64,000 nucleotides of DNA from Heligmosomoides polygyrus polygyrus (taxonomy: Eukaryota; Nematoda; Chromadorea; Rhabditida; Heligmosomidae), in the NCBI GenBank assembly GCA_947396885.1, contig OX377203.1, positions 5,518,001 to 5,582,000 of the forward strand, read 5' to 3'. The notes below the pieces were generated by a model, which had not been told where the DNA came from, ran no database searches, and saw only the letters and a program-made list of their open reading frames with translations. The translations under genes and the position numbers were made by a program. This document shows, piece after piece, positions 1 to 12,590 of the stretch (the first letter of the stretch is position 1; every line of letters begins with the position of its first letter).

Positions 1-87
1 CCATCCACTATGGGTTATGCAGAAGCTTTCACCCCTCATGTTGTGCAACATGGATGGATTCATTTTGGTGACTTTATGGTTGTGCTA

Positions 88-388
88 GGGGCGCGTGGAG
101 CGCAGTCAGAGGAGGCGCCGGCTTTCGCCTGCACCCGATACCAGGTTCCTGGTTCGGATTTCCCGCCCAGGCCAACCAAGCCTTCCATCCCTCCGGGGTA
201 GGTGAATTGGTACCAGATTGTCTGGGAAGGATAAAGCGCTAACTTGTTCATCGGCTGGCCACCGCAAGTCATTGTATTGCCAAATACGTATTCAGCTCGC
301 CTCCACGACATCCCGTAGAAGTAGAATGCGTGGCGCTTCCCAAAGGGGATTGAATAACGCCGTCCTTTATCATTATCATATCCTATGG
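88..388 (+). repeat. tRNA-derived SINE, family A, copy 1
   Basis: A head with box A-like GAGCGCAGTCAGAGGAGGC and box B-like TGGTTCGGATTTCCC is followed by a conserved body (CAAGTCATTGTATTGCCAAA, then GTAGAAGTAGAATGCGTGGC) and a CTTTATCATTATC tail. This is the plan of a tRNA-headed SINE. Confidence 0.75.
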
Positions 389-390
389 TT

Positions 391-840
391 GTGCTAATTT
401 AAGGCTCGATGTCCATGTTTATTGACAACATTTTGGCCTTTCTTGAAGTCTAAATAGAACAACCTTAAGAAGCATACAGAAAATGGCAATAAACATGGAT
501 CTGGGATTCATGGGTATAGAAGGAGAGAGCAGTCCGGTTTTTCTAATCGCTCTTCGGCAAGCGGTGAAGTGCATGGTGCTCTCGGACATTTCATATACCA
601 TTTTCTCGTCGAACTGAACACTTTCAGATCAAACCTGATACTTTTTAAATCAAGTTGGATAATTTTAAAATCAAATTGGACTCTTTTCACGTCAAATTGG
701 GTACAATCTAAGCTGGTCTAATCACAAGACTTTTGAAAAAAGCGAACTCTTCAAATCGAAATGGCCTTCAGGCGGATTAAATTGCGGACTCAATAAGATA
801 GTTAGGATAGATTTTGTTCAAGGAAAATTTGGTCTCACTT
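391..840. repeat. Interspersed repeat with degenerate 20-bp units
   Basis: 590-720 holds variants of TCAAATTGGACTCTTTT repeated about every 20 bp, then a conserved block (AATCGAAATGGCCTTC...TTGTTCAAGGAAAATTT). Copies of the same arrangement occur at 22490-22760 and 57360-57680, and inverted at 58560-58750. No gene is seen. Confidence 0.6.
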
Positions 841-849
841 TTTATTTTT

Positions 850-1185
850 TTAGTTCACCTGCCCCAATCTTCTTCTTCTTTTTCTTCTTCCTCCCCCTCT
901 TCTTCTTCTTCTTCCTCTTCTTCCTCTTCTTCTTTTTTCTCCTCCTCTTCTTTTTCTTCTTCCTCTTTTTCTTTTTCTTCTTCTTCTTCTTCCTCCTCCT
1001 CTTCTTCTTCTTTTTTCTTCTTCCTCCTCTTCTTCTTCTTCTTCCTCCTTCTCCTTTTCTTCTTTCTCTTCTTCTTCTTCCTTCTCCTCTTCTTTTTCTT
1101 CTTCTTCCTTTTCTTCTTTCTCCTCTTCCTCTTCATCTTTTTCTTCTTCTTCTTCTTCCTCCTCTTCCTCTGTTTGTTCCTCCAA
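850..1185 (+). repeat. (TTC/TCC)n pyrimidine tract
   Basis: More than 300 bp of nearly pure pyrimidine on this strand. It creates open Ser/Phe-rich and Glu/Lys-rich frames that are not genes. Such tracts can form triplex DNA. Confidence 0.9.
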
Positions 1186-1315
1186 GGCCTATGTTATTCT
1201 TCGGCGACGCTGTTGTGGGCGACGTCGGCGGCAGTGTTGAGCGGATGCGTAGGCCTAAATGCAATCGCGCAGCGGTGCGTCAAATTCGCTCTGCGTGGCA
1301 GTAGTATAAAAGACG

Positions 1316-1468
1316 CCTTAAGGCCCCCACAGAGTTCTGCGGCAACGCCGCTCGCCGCTATGGTTAAGGATAGGGCAGGGACGCCGCTGGCGGCGAGCTC
1401 TGCGTCCCTGCCCTATGATGAAGGATCGGGCAGCGGCAACGCTGCAGAAGTCTGGGAGGGCCTTTAGG
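1316..1468. mobile_element. MITE-like hairpin element
   Basis: The ends TTAAGGCCCCCACAGAG and CTGGGAGGGCCTTTA are inverted copies. Inside, ATAGGGCAGGGACGC pairs perfectly with GCGTCCCTGCCCTAT across a GC-rich loop, so the whole element can fold. Confidence 0.6.
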
Positions 1469-1597
1469 CCTGGTTTACACTTGCGCCGCCGCGCGGTGCG
1501 GCGTGATGGTCACCATGGATATTGATTTTTCGCCGGTCGATATCTATTCCGACTATGGTGCCGCGCTGCGCAGCGGCGCAACTATAAACCAAGGCTT
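1464..1597. mobile_element. GC-rich hairpin MITE, family P (copy 1)
   Basis: The ends are GGTTTACACTTGCGCCGC and GCGGCGCAACTATAAACC in inverted orientation, with an AT-rich centre containing CGGTCGATATC. It directly follows the previous element. 1600-2180 shows nothing I recognise. Confidence 0.65.
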
Positions 1598-2182
1598 ACT
1601 GGCACACCACTAACCTTCAGGTAGCTTGCTAGTTGCAAAACTCCTGATAGCAGAGGACCTCGGTGAAACTGGCACCTCCGTTGTCATTTGTCCCGCTTTC
1701 ATCTGAAATCCAATTTACATAGTTTTTAATGGTAATAGAATGATATCGTAGTTACACGCCACGTTGCTAGACAGGAAATACGCATAGGAAATGCGTTGGT
1801 GTTATTCTAGCCTTAAGCTTAAGGGCAAGAAGCAGAAACGAACTCTATGACGCAGCGCCCATGTACATTCAGAGAAAGCTACTCTGCTATGACGATGAGC
1901 GTAGGCGTGTGTGCCGGGCCAACGCAGTTATACCTCCGTTGTAGCCAATACTGTCATTGAAGCCGTCAGCTGATTCTATCCTTTCCTAGGAATGCTCTGC
2001 ACTTCTCTATTTTTATTCTTTTAACGGCTCGGATCAGCATTGATCATTCAAGTGGCAGAGCAAGTGGCAGAATTCATTATGAGTATTGTTGACTGGTTTA
2101 CCTCACTCTCCATTAAGGCTTTTGTGGTTCTTTTAATACATCAATCGCTTTTTTTACACGTTTACAAGTGCTCCGCTGCGCC

Positions 2183-2324
2183 TTAGACCTCATTTATACA
2201 AACGACGCTGAGCGGCGACGCGACGGCATGTAAAGTGGCCAAATCGATCGATCGCGTCGCTTAATCAATGTCGCTACCACGCGTTGCGCCGCGTCGCTCG
2301 GCGTTGAAGTATAAGCAAGGTCTA
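2183..2324. mobile_element. GC-rich hairpin MITE, family P (copy 2)
   Basis: The outer ends TTAGACCT and AGGTCTAA are inverted, followed by inverted CGACGCTGAGCGGCGACGCG-like arms around ATCGATCGATCG. 2325-2778 holds C/T-rich sequence with no gene. Confidence 0.65.
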
Positions 2325-2778
2325 ACGGCGTGTCTCGCACTTGCGCGCTTTGTAAAACCTAAAATTCGCTAACATCTAGGACCTGCTGCATACTCGACAT
2401 CAAGCCGTTCACCACCTCGGTAACTTCATCATAGACATTCTCTCCGGAACGTCCAGTAACGCCGTTGGTTTGTGCTGCACAGCACTTCTCCCCTCAAGCA
2501 GCTTCTCCGCAACCGTTCTCATGCTCAACGGCTTGCGTTTTCGTATATCGTTGACACGTTTTCGGGATCCGAACGCCAGGTTCTCCTCTCTCGTTTCTTT
2601 TTACTGAATGTAATTGCTGGTTCGCCTTTACTGATCTTCTCCCCCCCCCCCTCTTTCTGCTCCCAACTCCTGGCCTATTTCTTTGTTTCCACTATTGACC
2701 TTACTGGTCGCTTCTTGTTGGTTCCCCGTCCTGGTCCCCCTCCAGGATGTTCCTTTCCTTTCTGGTAGCTCTCCTGTA

Positions 2779-2921
2779 GCCGTATTCATGAACGTTCTCG
2801 GGATCTTCCCGGCTTCCCAGGGAAGCGACTAAGGCGAGAGAGCGAGGCAGGATGAAGAGGCGAGAGATGATATCACTATGATATCGCTTATCTTCCGTTC
2901 CCGCCGCTTCATGAATACGGC
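2779..2921. mobile_element. MITE-like element with 14-bp terminal inverted repeats
   Basis: GCCGTATTCATGAA (2779-2792) and TTCATGAATACGGC (2908-2921) are perfect inverted repeats bracketing 143 bp. It has no coding capacity. Confidence 0.65.
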
Positions 2922-2989
2922 CTCTGGTTCACCCTAGAGGTCCTCCCTACTTCCCTTCTCCACCACCCTTTAGTGGTCCTCCCATGCTC

Positions 2990-3310
2990 ATGGCAGACGT
3001 CGCTGACACGTATTTGGAATCATTGCGCTCAGAAACGCGCACAGATGCCGCTGTGTCAAGCACGAGGAGACTGCGCTTCCTCTGCTGCAGCAACGTCCCT
3101 TGTTGAATTCTGAATGCGGCCCCTCGTCGTAGGGGACGGTGTCACCTCTTCTGACTCAAGACGCCCGTTGCGCGACGTAGGGGAGCCGTCTTCTGAATAC
3201 AGACGCTCAGAAACGCGTGTAGATCAACTGTGTCAAGCAGGAGGCGGCGCTTCCTCGGTTGCAGCGGCATCCCATGTTGAAAGGCACATTTCGTCAGCGC
3301 GGGTTCGATG
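2990..3310. repeat. Imperfect direct duplication
   Basis: GCTCAGAAACGCG...CTGTGTCAAGCA...GCGCTTCCTC...TGCAGC occurs at about 3028-3095 and again at about 3206-3270. No gene is supported. Confidence 0.5.
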
Positions 3311-5930
3311 AGGAGTATCTCACGCAGGTAAAACCACTCAAACGTCATCGAAGGCTAACTCAATTATATAGTGGTAGATTTTCACAATCTCAATCCAATA
3401 TTACACTAGTGATAGCTAGTATTTCAGAATAGATACTGAACTTAAAGAGAAAGAAAGCATGTGTTTGGCTCAATTACTTGAATTAGATTCAAGTTGTCTT
3501 AACTCTTAGATTTCCTATTTACTCGTTTAAGCTTCCACCACTTCCATTGCTAGTGGTTACTTTAAGGCAAAAGTCCAACCCATGGACGGGGTTCGAACTT
3601 TAGAAACTTGCCTGGGAGCTGGCTCTCTCTCGACTACTTTGACTGCTATTGTCTTCCCTGCTAAGCATTTATTTTTTAGTCAGACCAGCCAAAGCTTTTT
3701 AGCTGCAATTGTAGTAAACCGTTTTGCTGACTTGCTGAGTCACTTGAGTCAAGGTTTGGAAACCAATCAGTGTGTAACATGTGCAATGTTTCGATAGATA
3801 ACGACAGTCAGAAAGAACACCAAGCGCTCTTCTATGCATTAAGAGGTCTGCCAAGGTGATTAGCACTGTTTGAATCGCCTCAAAATGCATGATTCGGGTC
3901 GGTGTGCATGGTAACTACATCGCGTGAAAACTCATTCGCGCTTACTTTCTTATTTATTCATATGCTTTTCAATATTTCACAATATGCGGCATCTTAGTAG
4001 ATCAGTTCATTCGTTTTTCGTTTTCGTTCTCGTCTCTTCTTGCCAATTCCAAATGCCAAAAATTATTTTTTAGGATAGCTTGTAGTAGATCTGTAAGAAC
4101 TCCTCGACCTGTAGCTAGAAATAGCGAATATAAGTTGCATTCCCTAGTCTCTCCTCGTAAACTTACTGATGTCTGTATGGTTTTCAAACCCTTGGCTGGC
4201 CTAATTGATGTAGATGCTTCAAAATTCTATCGTATAATAATATCTAGAACTAGGGACAGCTCAGAAAAAATATCTTACAGTGTACCCAAAACGAATACCA
4301 GATCATGTAGTTTCACGTGTAGAGCTGGTTCCAGCTTTATCTCGCTAAACTCCTGTGTCCCTCGATCGTCGGTACATTACAGACTGTTCAAGCACATGGC
4401 TAGAAACAAGCTTTTACATTTCTAGATTTAACAGTTGTTCTCCCTGTATTGTGTTTTGTATTGTATGTATTGTGCTACATCCTACATCACGTATGCCTTA
4501 TGCATCGTACATAAATAAATAAATAAATAAAGTTCATCAAAATAGATTTTGTTTATCCAACTATTCGCTTGGACGGCGGAGACACTCCATAATCTGACGA
4601 GATCATTTTTTATCAACAGCATTGGAGATCTCCCAGCAATGTCTTCCAGCAATGTCCCTTTTCCGACAATGTCACAGTCGATCATCACATATTTCACTTT
4701 AGTAGTTCCTCGCAGCCAACGTTTCGTTTTCTACCTCGACGACTCGCTCCAACCATCTGGAGTTTCCTGCGCCTTTGCGCTGCTGCAAGTTCTTGCTGAC
4801 TTTAATAGACTCCAGATCTCAGCATCACACAGCATCAAAGGCAATATACAATACCGCCCTTAACTAGTGTCGCATTTCGCGTCGCAGACACGAAGAAGCA
4901 TTTCAAAGCGTCGTAATCGTTCACAGTAAGTTTACTGGGACATTGACTACATCACTGAAATCGCCTCGTCGTGGAGATCTCGAAAATCGAAACAGAGTTG
5001 ATGTAGCGTTTAATCTCACCTAGTTACGAAAGCTTGAGTGGATTTTTTGGTAGCCTTCTTCAAAATGCTCGCGTTTTCAAACAATGTGGATATTTATGAT
5101 CCCCGCAATGTCACTTTTACAATGATCTAAAAACTAATTGGTGGTTGTCAAAAAAAGTTGTTCGATGACCTATATATTTACCGCGACGGCCGTCTTGCTT
5201 ACTTGAGATAGTTACGCCCGCAGGATACAACTTTTCAATTGCTTGGAAATCTACACTCCCATAGAATGTTTTCTCGGAACATGCATTGTTTGTTTCTGAT
5301 TTTCTGAATTTCATCTGAAGCAACAGATTAGAGCAAAAGCTCTGGAAAGAAGTCACAGGTTATGGTTAAAACAGTCTGCGAACAGGAACGTTCCTGCGGA
5401 GTGCTACATACATCAGATTTGTTCGTATCCTTTTGAGATGCTCTGATGCGAGTCACGTGTGATATCTATCTCCCCTTGAACGACCCTTGCGCGTGGATTA
5501 CTTATTCATGGGTGAAGATGAGACATCTCGACCATTCATAGAGGGCATCTGACACATCTGCCCTGAAAAACCATCAGGGTAACGAGACCGAGTGCAGTCT
5601 TCCCGTCGGACAAAAGCACTTTTTACACAAGTAGCAGGTGGATGTTCCTGGCTGGGCATCAATAGTAAATGAGACAAGAGCTTGGTTGGCAGTCGATATT
5701 GGCCTTATGGAGACGCTACGTCTCACCGATGCCCCCACTGTTCCCCTTCGGTGGTATGCGCCGCGCACTTGTCAAGCAGCTCGTTTTGCCCTTGTTTTCT
5801 AAGCTACACATTCTATAATATTTATTATTTGTAAGCTTACTTTATGTATAAGCGACATGACATAACATTAAGCTGTCTGACAGTATTTTCCCATGTATGT
5901 GTAAAGTACCTAATTCGTCTGATTGCCTTT
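3311..5930. other. No recognisable gene
   Basis: AT-rich sequence with an (AATA)n run at about 4512-4530. The open frames are short and lack family resemblance or splice context. Confidence 0.5.
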
Positions 5931-5934
5931 TTGT

Positions 5935-6820
5935 CGACCCATCGGCGCAAAATTAATGGCTGATGGCTCTACAATCTGTATGCGGACCAATCGATCGATT
6001 GAATGTCGTTCTTCGTCGAGTAATCCGAGGGTGATTGCCACTAGATGGACTTCGGCAGCACGCACTATCGATCGACCAGCCAATATCGAGTGATTGCATC
6101 GATTTCTGTCTCAAGTTTACCACCTCTGATTTTCAGTTGTATAAAATAGCTAATTCGTTTGTCTGTTTCTTACTCCGTCCTCGCAAAAATAGTGACCGCC
6201 GGATTGTTTTACAACGTGTAGACTGCCCAACCAAACGATCGGTTTTATCGATCTCCGTTGGTCGACGAAAGCGTGACTGTCGATGGGACTGTACAGGCAG
6301 TTCGAACTAAAAATCAATATCGATTGTTAATATTGATCACTTCTTAGTATTGAGCGCTTTATGCGGAATTTGTACTAAAAACCGGTATTAACCACTCGCG
6401 AGAAATTGTTGTAAAAAATCTTTTTTCACTTGCCACCATTTATGTGTCTAGAATCCTAAAATATCTAAATAATCAGTCTGTCTATCCGTTTTCCCATGCA
6501 TCCACTCAAAATTAGTGGCCGTTGGGCGCCCCTGCAACATGTGGACAGCAAAACTACACGTTTGGTACAATCAACCTTTTTTGAACTCTATGTGTTTAAA
6601 AAATCGCCGGTTGACCCCTGATGACTGATGGGTTTCACAAGGACACAATATTGATCGACCAATCGATATTGATTGTTAATATCGAGTTTCCCAAAGTTGG
6701 CCTTTCTATGTGGAATTTAGAACAGGTGACCGCTGGTGTTAAAGCCAACCAGCAACTAGGCGAAATCGATTGCTTAGTGGTATCGATCGATCCGATCGAT
6801 TTTCACCAGCAGTTTACACC
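5935..6820 (+). repeat. Family Z repeat, two copies (GCGCAAAATTAATGG / ATCGAT blocks)
   Basis: Both copies pair a GCAAAATTAATGGC-type block (5947, 6509 as CAAAATTAGTGGCC) with one or more CAATATCGA/TATTGATTGTTAATATCGA palindromic blocks. Related copies occur at 23.9-25.4, 28.1-28.9, 37.1-37.5 and 62.9-63.5 kb. Confidence 0.6.
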
Positions 6821-7750
6821 TTGAAGAGGGAGGGAAGGAACATAACGGCTGCTGGACTAGAGGGGAAGGGGTAAAGCTCCAGCCTGCACTCGGAACTGCC
6901 TCCAGTAGTAGTTACCGTTTAGCAAGTCAATACCATGGAATGCGCCATGCATTATACCCCTACATGTCGATGTCGACACATTTGGCCGTGCAATGACTTG
7001 CAGCGTCAGTCTAGAAGGCGTTCTTTCCTTATTGTTCCCATAGATATGCTATGCACTTCAATTCGTTCTGTAAAAAATGGGGGTGGAGGAGGAATGGAAC
7101 CCTGTAGGTAGCAGCTCTTGCGAACGACTGCGCTGCCTGCACCTCAGGCGGGTTTTGTTGCTGACGTTTGTTGTTTTATTGATTGTCAACACTCCGTTGA
7201 TAGCGGTGTTAACCCCATCGAGTGCCAAAGTGGCCCAGGGCCAACGGCTTCTTTCCTGATCAACGCGTTCTAAAAATATTGAGTGTTTCTTGTAGCACTT
7301 TGACGAATGCATTCGTCTTGAGAAGAAGAATGCTAATCCTATTTATAGCTTCATTCTGCTCCTTTTCCCGTCGCTTTTCGTCTAATTGGGCCGGCGATTA
7401 GCTAAATCTTCGTCGTTGTTCTACGACGGCTGTCGGTTGTTTTGCCGACGCGAGTTTTCCTCACGACTGATTGGCTTTTCCTCGAGTTCTTTCCAGTTGC
7501 TTAAGTAACCGGTTAATTGAAAAGGGCAGCGTTTTTAGTGGCGACACTCGAAAGGCTCCTGGTGCAGAAGTCGTTTGCCCAGTTCCGGGCCGCCTTTTCC
7601 TTGCATTAGTTGCTTCCAGTAGAGGTGTTCCTTCCAAATAGTAGGTTGAAAATTATCGATTAGTGCTCGCCGTTTTTTTACATTTTCTTCTGAATTTCTC
7701 TGAAAGTTTTTTTCGCATAAAGTTATAAAGAAAATGGTCTTTCTCTATTA
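6821..7750. other. No gene; SINE A relic
   Basis: 6937-7025 (ATGCGCCATGCATT ... GGCCGTGCAATGACTTGC) resembles a decayed minus-strand family A SINE. The rest is unassigned. Confidence 0.4.
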
Positions 7751-7751
7751 G

Positions 7752-8003
7752 AATGACTACATATTCCAGCGGGTGCAACACTGGATGTGTATTTCTTTCG
7801 CTGGTTTATATGTTATATTCGTCGACTTTCATAGTTGTAAACATTGATGGTCTAAAATTGACTCCTGTGATCACGGAAAGCGTATTAACGACAAATTAAT
7901 ATGTGCAAAAATATCGGCAGTACGCGGACTCGAACTCAAAACTCCGCCGGCGTGCTTCTATGAGGCGACGCTCATACCGGCTGCGCCACCGAGACACATC
8001 TCG
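7752..8003 (-). repeat. tRNA-derived SINE, family B, copy 1
   Basis: The minus strand reads a tRNA-like head with box A-like GGTGGCGCAGCCGGTATGAG and box B-like GAGTTCGAGTCCGCG, then a tail through TTTGCACATATTAATTTGTC to CACCCGCTGGAATATG. The same order occurs at 10143-10395. Confidence 0.75.
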
Positions 8004-8719
8004 TCGATGTGTCATAGCGGTGGATGATTGAAAATATGCTTTGCTTTTTTCGCGTTTCGATTATTAGCGAATTTTTAGATCATTAAAGTGGAAAGTCAAA
8101 ACATGGCTTTCGCCTAACAGCTCCTGCTTTCTAGTTACGTTTTAGTTTTTTCGACAATGTCATTCAAAAGAAGATGATCTCTGTGAAGAATGTGTTTTGG
8201 GTTTTTGTTCGCTTTGATTTTCGTCAATTTTCGGTGTGTTCAGAAGACATAAGTTTTTTTTACCATTTTAAAGATCGTTTTTCTCTTTTTTAGACCTAAA
8301 AATATGAGTTATTGGTAAAAATAATTTTCATCATTTGGATGCTTCACTTTAGTTTCTTGAAAATTGGTGAAAATAAAACAAACGAATGCAAATTTTTTAC
8401 ATTTTTTCGCAGAGCAAATAATCTTCTTTGAACGATTTAAAACATTGTGCAAAGAAAAATTAAAATGTAACTAGAGAGGAGAGTATATATCCTGTCCTAG
8501 TCGGTAGGGGGCAACCGTAAAACACAAACTGCATACGTCACTCCCCCGCATGTCACGCCGCTAGATCCACTGAAATGAAATGAAAGTCGTCGCATCATGG
8601 GAGAGTAGCTGACGCTCTTATGGACCCTGAAGGGAGCGAATGCCCCCTCCGATTAGGATAGAACCAGGTGGAGCTGTCTTCGAAGGTCATTTTTTTTACC
8701 TCCCACTTCAACACGTTGA

Positions 8720-9800
8720 CGACGAGAGCGATTATCGCGTGCCTGGCCCGTGGAACGAAGCGCGCCGCACAAACGTGACACGACATATCGTGACCCAGAC
8801 TTCGTCTAAGGACAAATTTGGGATGCCAAACACGATGCTAATGTTCCTCCTAACAGTTACGGTCGGTTACCCTCCCCCCCCCCCCACGTCGTTAACTAGG
8901 GTGGTCTTATCAGGATATAAAAGAGACGGAAGAAATGGGTCCGATGTAGACAAAACTTCGTCTAGGAGGTTATTTTGGTGCTTATGACGAATCGGACGCC
9001 TGTTCTTAGAATTTCAGCCAACTAGCGAGGGTATGTTGCGATACATAGGTATGGGTAACGCTCACCAGCGCATACCTACCATCACATACCCTGGCGACGA
9101 CCATTCTGCCTTGTGGAGGAACGTAGCTATAGATTGAAATTCGTGATTCATTGCACATTTATTACTCACAAGGCATGTAAAAAATTTGCGATGGTAAAAC
9201 AAGGAAAGGAGGAGCAATCGAACAGAGTAGTTCAACAATGATGTCAAAGCCAGGTATAAGGTAAAGCAGTGATACTTCAGTATAGAGGAAACAAAAGCTT
9301 CAACGTCGCTGTCAAGCAGTAAATCCTCGAAGCTTTCGTTGAGTTCATTGACATCGGGATTCGGAACGCTCATGATGTTACTTTTCGACAGCTACTCTAG
9401 AAAATTCCCTTCAAACTTCACCAATTACCTTTCAACTGTGTTATCAAAGCAGAGAAAGTAGGGAGAATTCAAAGGGGAAAAAGGGAACGAATGAGGCTGC
9501 TAAGGAGAAAAGCAATAATAGGAGGTTAATACAAAAGTGGACTTGAACGCATTTCTAAATAGCAGAGGTAAGAATGTTTCAATCTTCTCACATAACTCCT
9601 ACACAGAGTTTGGGGAAGTTGGTGGTCCTGACACGACTACCGATTAAGGGGGAAATCGGCCGTAATTGTCGAAATGGACATCGGCATCGTGTTCAGCATC
9701 CTGAATAAGGTATTTAGACGAAGTTTGGATGGGCCGGGTATCTTCTTGTTAAAATAATAGCCGTCGCGCACCATTGCGCAACATCGTTCCACGGGAAACG
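8720..9800. repeat. Diverged inverted repeat pair
   Basis: An arm at about 8750-8880 (GACTTCGTCTAAGGACAAAT, ACACGATGC, AGTTACGGTCGGTTACCC) is matched in inverted orientation at about 9650-9800 (GGGGGAAATCGGCCGTAATTG, GCATCGTGTT, TTAGACGAAGTTTGG). About 760 bp of non-coding sequence lies between. It may be an old foldback or DNA transposon. Confidence 0.5.
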
Positions 9801-10142
9801 TGTTAATAACCTAAAATCGAAATGCGGAAAAAGCTGAGCATACTTTCTGATAGGGAAAGACATTCTCTTTTGAATGGCGTATAACATTATGCAAAAACCT
9901 TTCAGCGATATTCATGAGAAAATTTTAAAAAACGACGAGGACTTACAAGGAAGGATTCCCAAGTCAAGGGAACCCTTCCTTGTACGGCTTTTGCGATGCT
10001 ATCTTGACAGGATGTAGGGCCGTTTGAGCGGAGTGCAGAATTGCAGCTAGTTTTTGCTGAGTGTTTTCTTGAAGACCAGAAAAAGAGCTGTGAAAACGTG
10101 TGCGCAACAAACATCAACCGCGATGACACTCCACGAGCTGTG

Positions 10143-10395
10143 TCTCGATGGCGCAGCCGGTAAGAGCGCCGCCTCATAGAAACACCTCGGCGGGCTTTTG
10201 AGTTCGAGTCCGCGTACTGCCTTTATTTTTGCACATATTAATTTGTCGTTAATACGCTTTCCCATGGTCACAGGAGTCAACTTTAGATTATCAATGTTTA
10301 CAACTATGGAACTTGGCGAATATAACACATAAAGAATTACACATCCAGCGGCTGGCTAGGTGTGTTGCACCCGCTGGAATTTGTAGTCATCAGGC
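10143..10395 (+). repeat. tRNA-derived SINE, family B, copy 2
   Basis: Head: ATGGCGCAGCCGGTAAGAGC, then TTGAGTTCGAGTCCGCG. Tail: TTTGCACATATTAATTTGTC ... GCACCCGCTGGAATTTG. It is the opposite orientation to copies 1 and 3. Confidence 0.75.
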
Positions 10396-10439
10396 AGTGT
10401 TTCCCGCGAAAAATAGCAAATATGAAAGCGCAAATAGAT

Positions 10440-10625
10440 TAAGCCTTGGTTTGTTGTAGGCATTGTTGATGTAAAATCGTGAGAAAGCGTAATAACAGCA
10501 AACTAATATGTGCAAAAATACTGGCAATACGCGGACTCGAACTCAACAGCCCGATGGTGTGCTCCTACGAGGCGGCACTCCTACCGACTACGCCACCGAG
10601 GCACACCTCCTGAGGTGACATAGGG
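10440..10625 (-). repeat. tRNA-derived SINE, family B, copy 3 (truncated)
   Basis: The head and the TTAGTTTGCTGTTATTACGC region are kept, but the distal tail is missing. It lies 45 bp from copy 2 in opposite orientation. 10626-12284 contains no recognisable gene. Confidence 0.7.
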
Positions 10626-12284
10626 GTTCATGAGTGTTGCGCATACGTTTTTACACCTCTTTTTTCGATCTTTGAAAAAGGCATTCAGCAAAAACTGGCT
10701 GTAATACTGGACTCCGCTCACACGGTCGTAACGTCGCAAAAGCCCACCTTGAATTGGAAACTATTCCTTGTTATTTTCCAGCTTAAAGGAACTAAAATGG
10801 TTACTTTAAAGCAAGGTTATGATCGATTGTACTTAGAATTCAAGAACGTCGAAAACATCCGGTTCGACCTATAATAATATTGTCCGTTTGTCAAATAAAA
10901 TAAAAGATTAACTAGGATTCCTTGGAGAAGAAGTGAAAATTATAATTCCAAATTTATGGAAAAGTTCATTTCGCCTCTGTCTTCAGACGAAATTTTGTAT
11001 TAAGTTCTTCATGGAAAAAATGAAAATGAATAAATGAAAAATGAAAAAATGTGATAAAACGGTGAGGACTTAAGTTACAATCTAGTAGACCTTGGATTAG
11101 GGAAGTTCTCTGATGATAAGTAGCTCGCTGTTCCTTTGTGGGATCGTGTCTTCTGTCTGCGAATTCAGAAGGCTTCCTTGATGAAGTCGTGCACTTGCCA
11201 GGCCGACGAGGCCTATAATCGCCCACGCCGTGGCGAGTGAAATTCGACTGAAAAACGCCCCATTCCGACTAACTTCATTTGAAGGCCTCTCTGATGGCGT
11301 CCGACCGACCTGTCCCACTGCCTATCGTCGGCGTGGCCCACGTTGGCCTCTTCATCAGTCAGTTGTGACCATTTCCCATTTGTTGAGAATGTCTTAGCTC
11401 TTAAGGACTAACAAAGTGAGGATCGCTAACGCAGATATGAATGATGGGCCAAAGAAACGGTTTCTGAAGGCGATGACAGTTTCGCCTCACTGCTTCAGAC
11501 CTCCGGACGAACTCTCTTGCTTTGCGACTGCTCTGTTTGGGTTTTGAAACTCTGTCTCACTGTTTTCTGAGAGAGAATGCTGCTGTTCCTCTTCTTGTCA
11601 CCGATCTTAGCACATGAAAGCTATTTCGCTATCAAAGGCTAGCGGTCAGGCTATGGACCAATTATCCGCTTCATCTCCACCAAGTTGAGTGCATGGCGCA
11701 ATCCCATGGCCTCTACTGACACTGTCTTACCTTTATACTTCTTCGCCATTGTTTGCTAGTTTATAGAGCTCGACAAAGTTAGGATGATTAATAATTGAAT
11801 AAAGCTGAAACGTGGGCACTAATTGATCTATTTATGCAGGATGCGCCATGCGTTCGACTTTTGCGCGGTATGTTTAAGGAATATGAAAACACATTTAGCC
11901 TATTCAATAACTTGCAGTGTTGAACCTGTAGAAAAAAAACAATGTTTCAATCTAACAGACAAGTGTGGAACCAGTTCATCGTCTTCGGAAGTATGAAGAG
12001 CCTCACTGACCCGGGCGCAATGGCCGATTTTGACTGAAAACTTTGACAGATCATAACCTTGCTTGGCAGCGATTTTATTAATTGAAATAGGCACCATTAC
12101 AATTAGAACACCTTACTCAACATAACAACTGCTTAGGCATTCCACCGTTGTGAAAATCAGAACCATGGGAACCAATACAAAATAAGCAGTCATTCTCGAC
12201 ATCATCCTGGTTGCTAAATTTTTTATTCTTTACATGACGATCTAAATGCTTGGAAAACTGATAATTGGCAGGGAACAGATCTGG

Positions 12285-12585
12285 TCAATATGCAGGATGT
12301 GGCAACGTGTCGTATCCCAATTCGGCGAGTGATAGTGCATCAACGCCAAAGTGCTCTGCTGGCTCTCTCACAGTCAGACGCCGATCCGCTTTCACCATGG
12401 CTTTGAGTTGGTCTTCGTTAGGGAGGAGTGATGGCAACCCGCCTCGGTCTTCACCTTCTAGACGTTCATCTCCAGATGGAAACTCCTTTCGAACTAATGG
12501 TGGATCGTACGTTCCTTTCGTACGTTCCTTTCCGTTCCTAGCAAACCGCTGCGATTGGAGCAGCTTATTTCGCAGGTCAAATGCT
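12285..12585 (-). pseudogene. mariner-family transposase remnant 1
   Basis: The minus-strand frame reads VRKEFPSGDERLEGEDRGG, then LPNEDQLKAMVKADRRLTVR and EPAEHFGVD, the paired helix-turn-helix region of mariner/SETMAR transposases. It is broken at both ends with no DD(D/E) catalytic part. It abuts a family A SINE. Confidence 0.7.
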
Positions 12586-12590
12586 TTCAG

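Noticed and set aside
814..1467. 217-codon Ser/Phe-rich frame and antisense Glu/Lys-rich frames
   Set aside because: They are products of the (TTC/TCC)n tract, with no gene context or splice signals.
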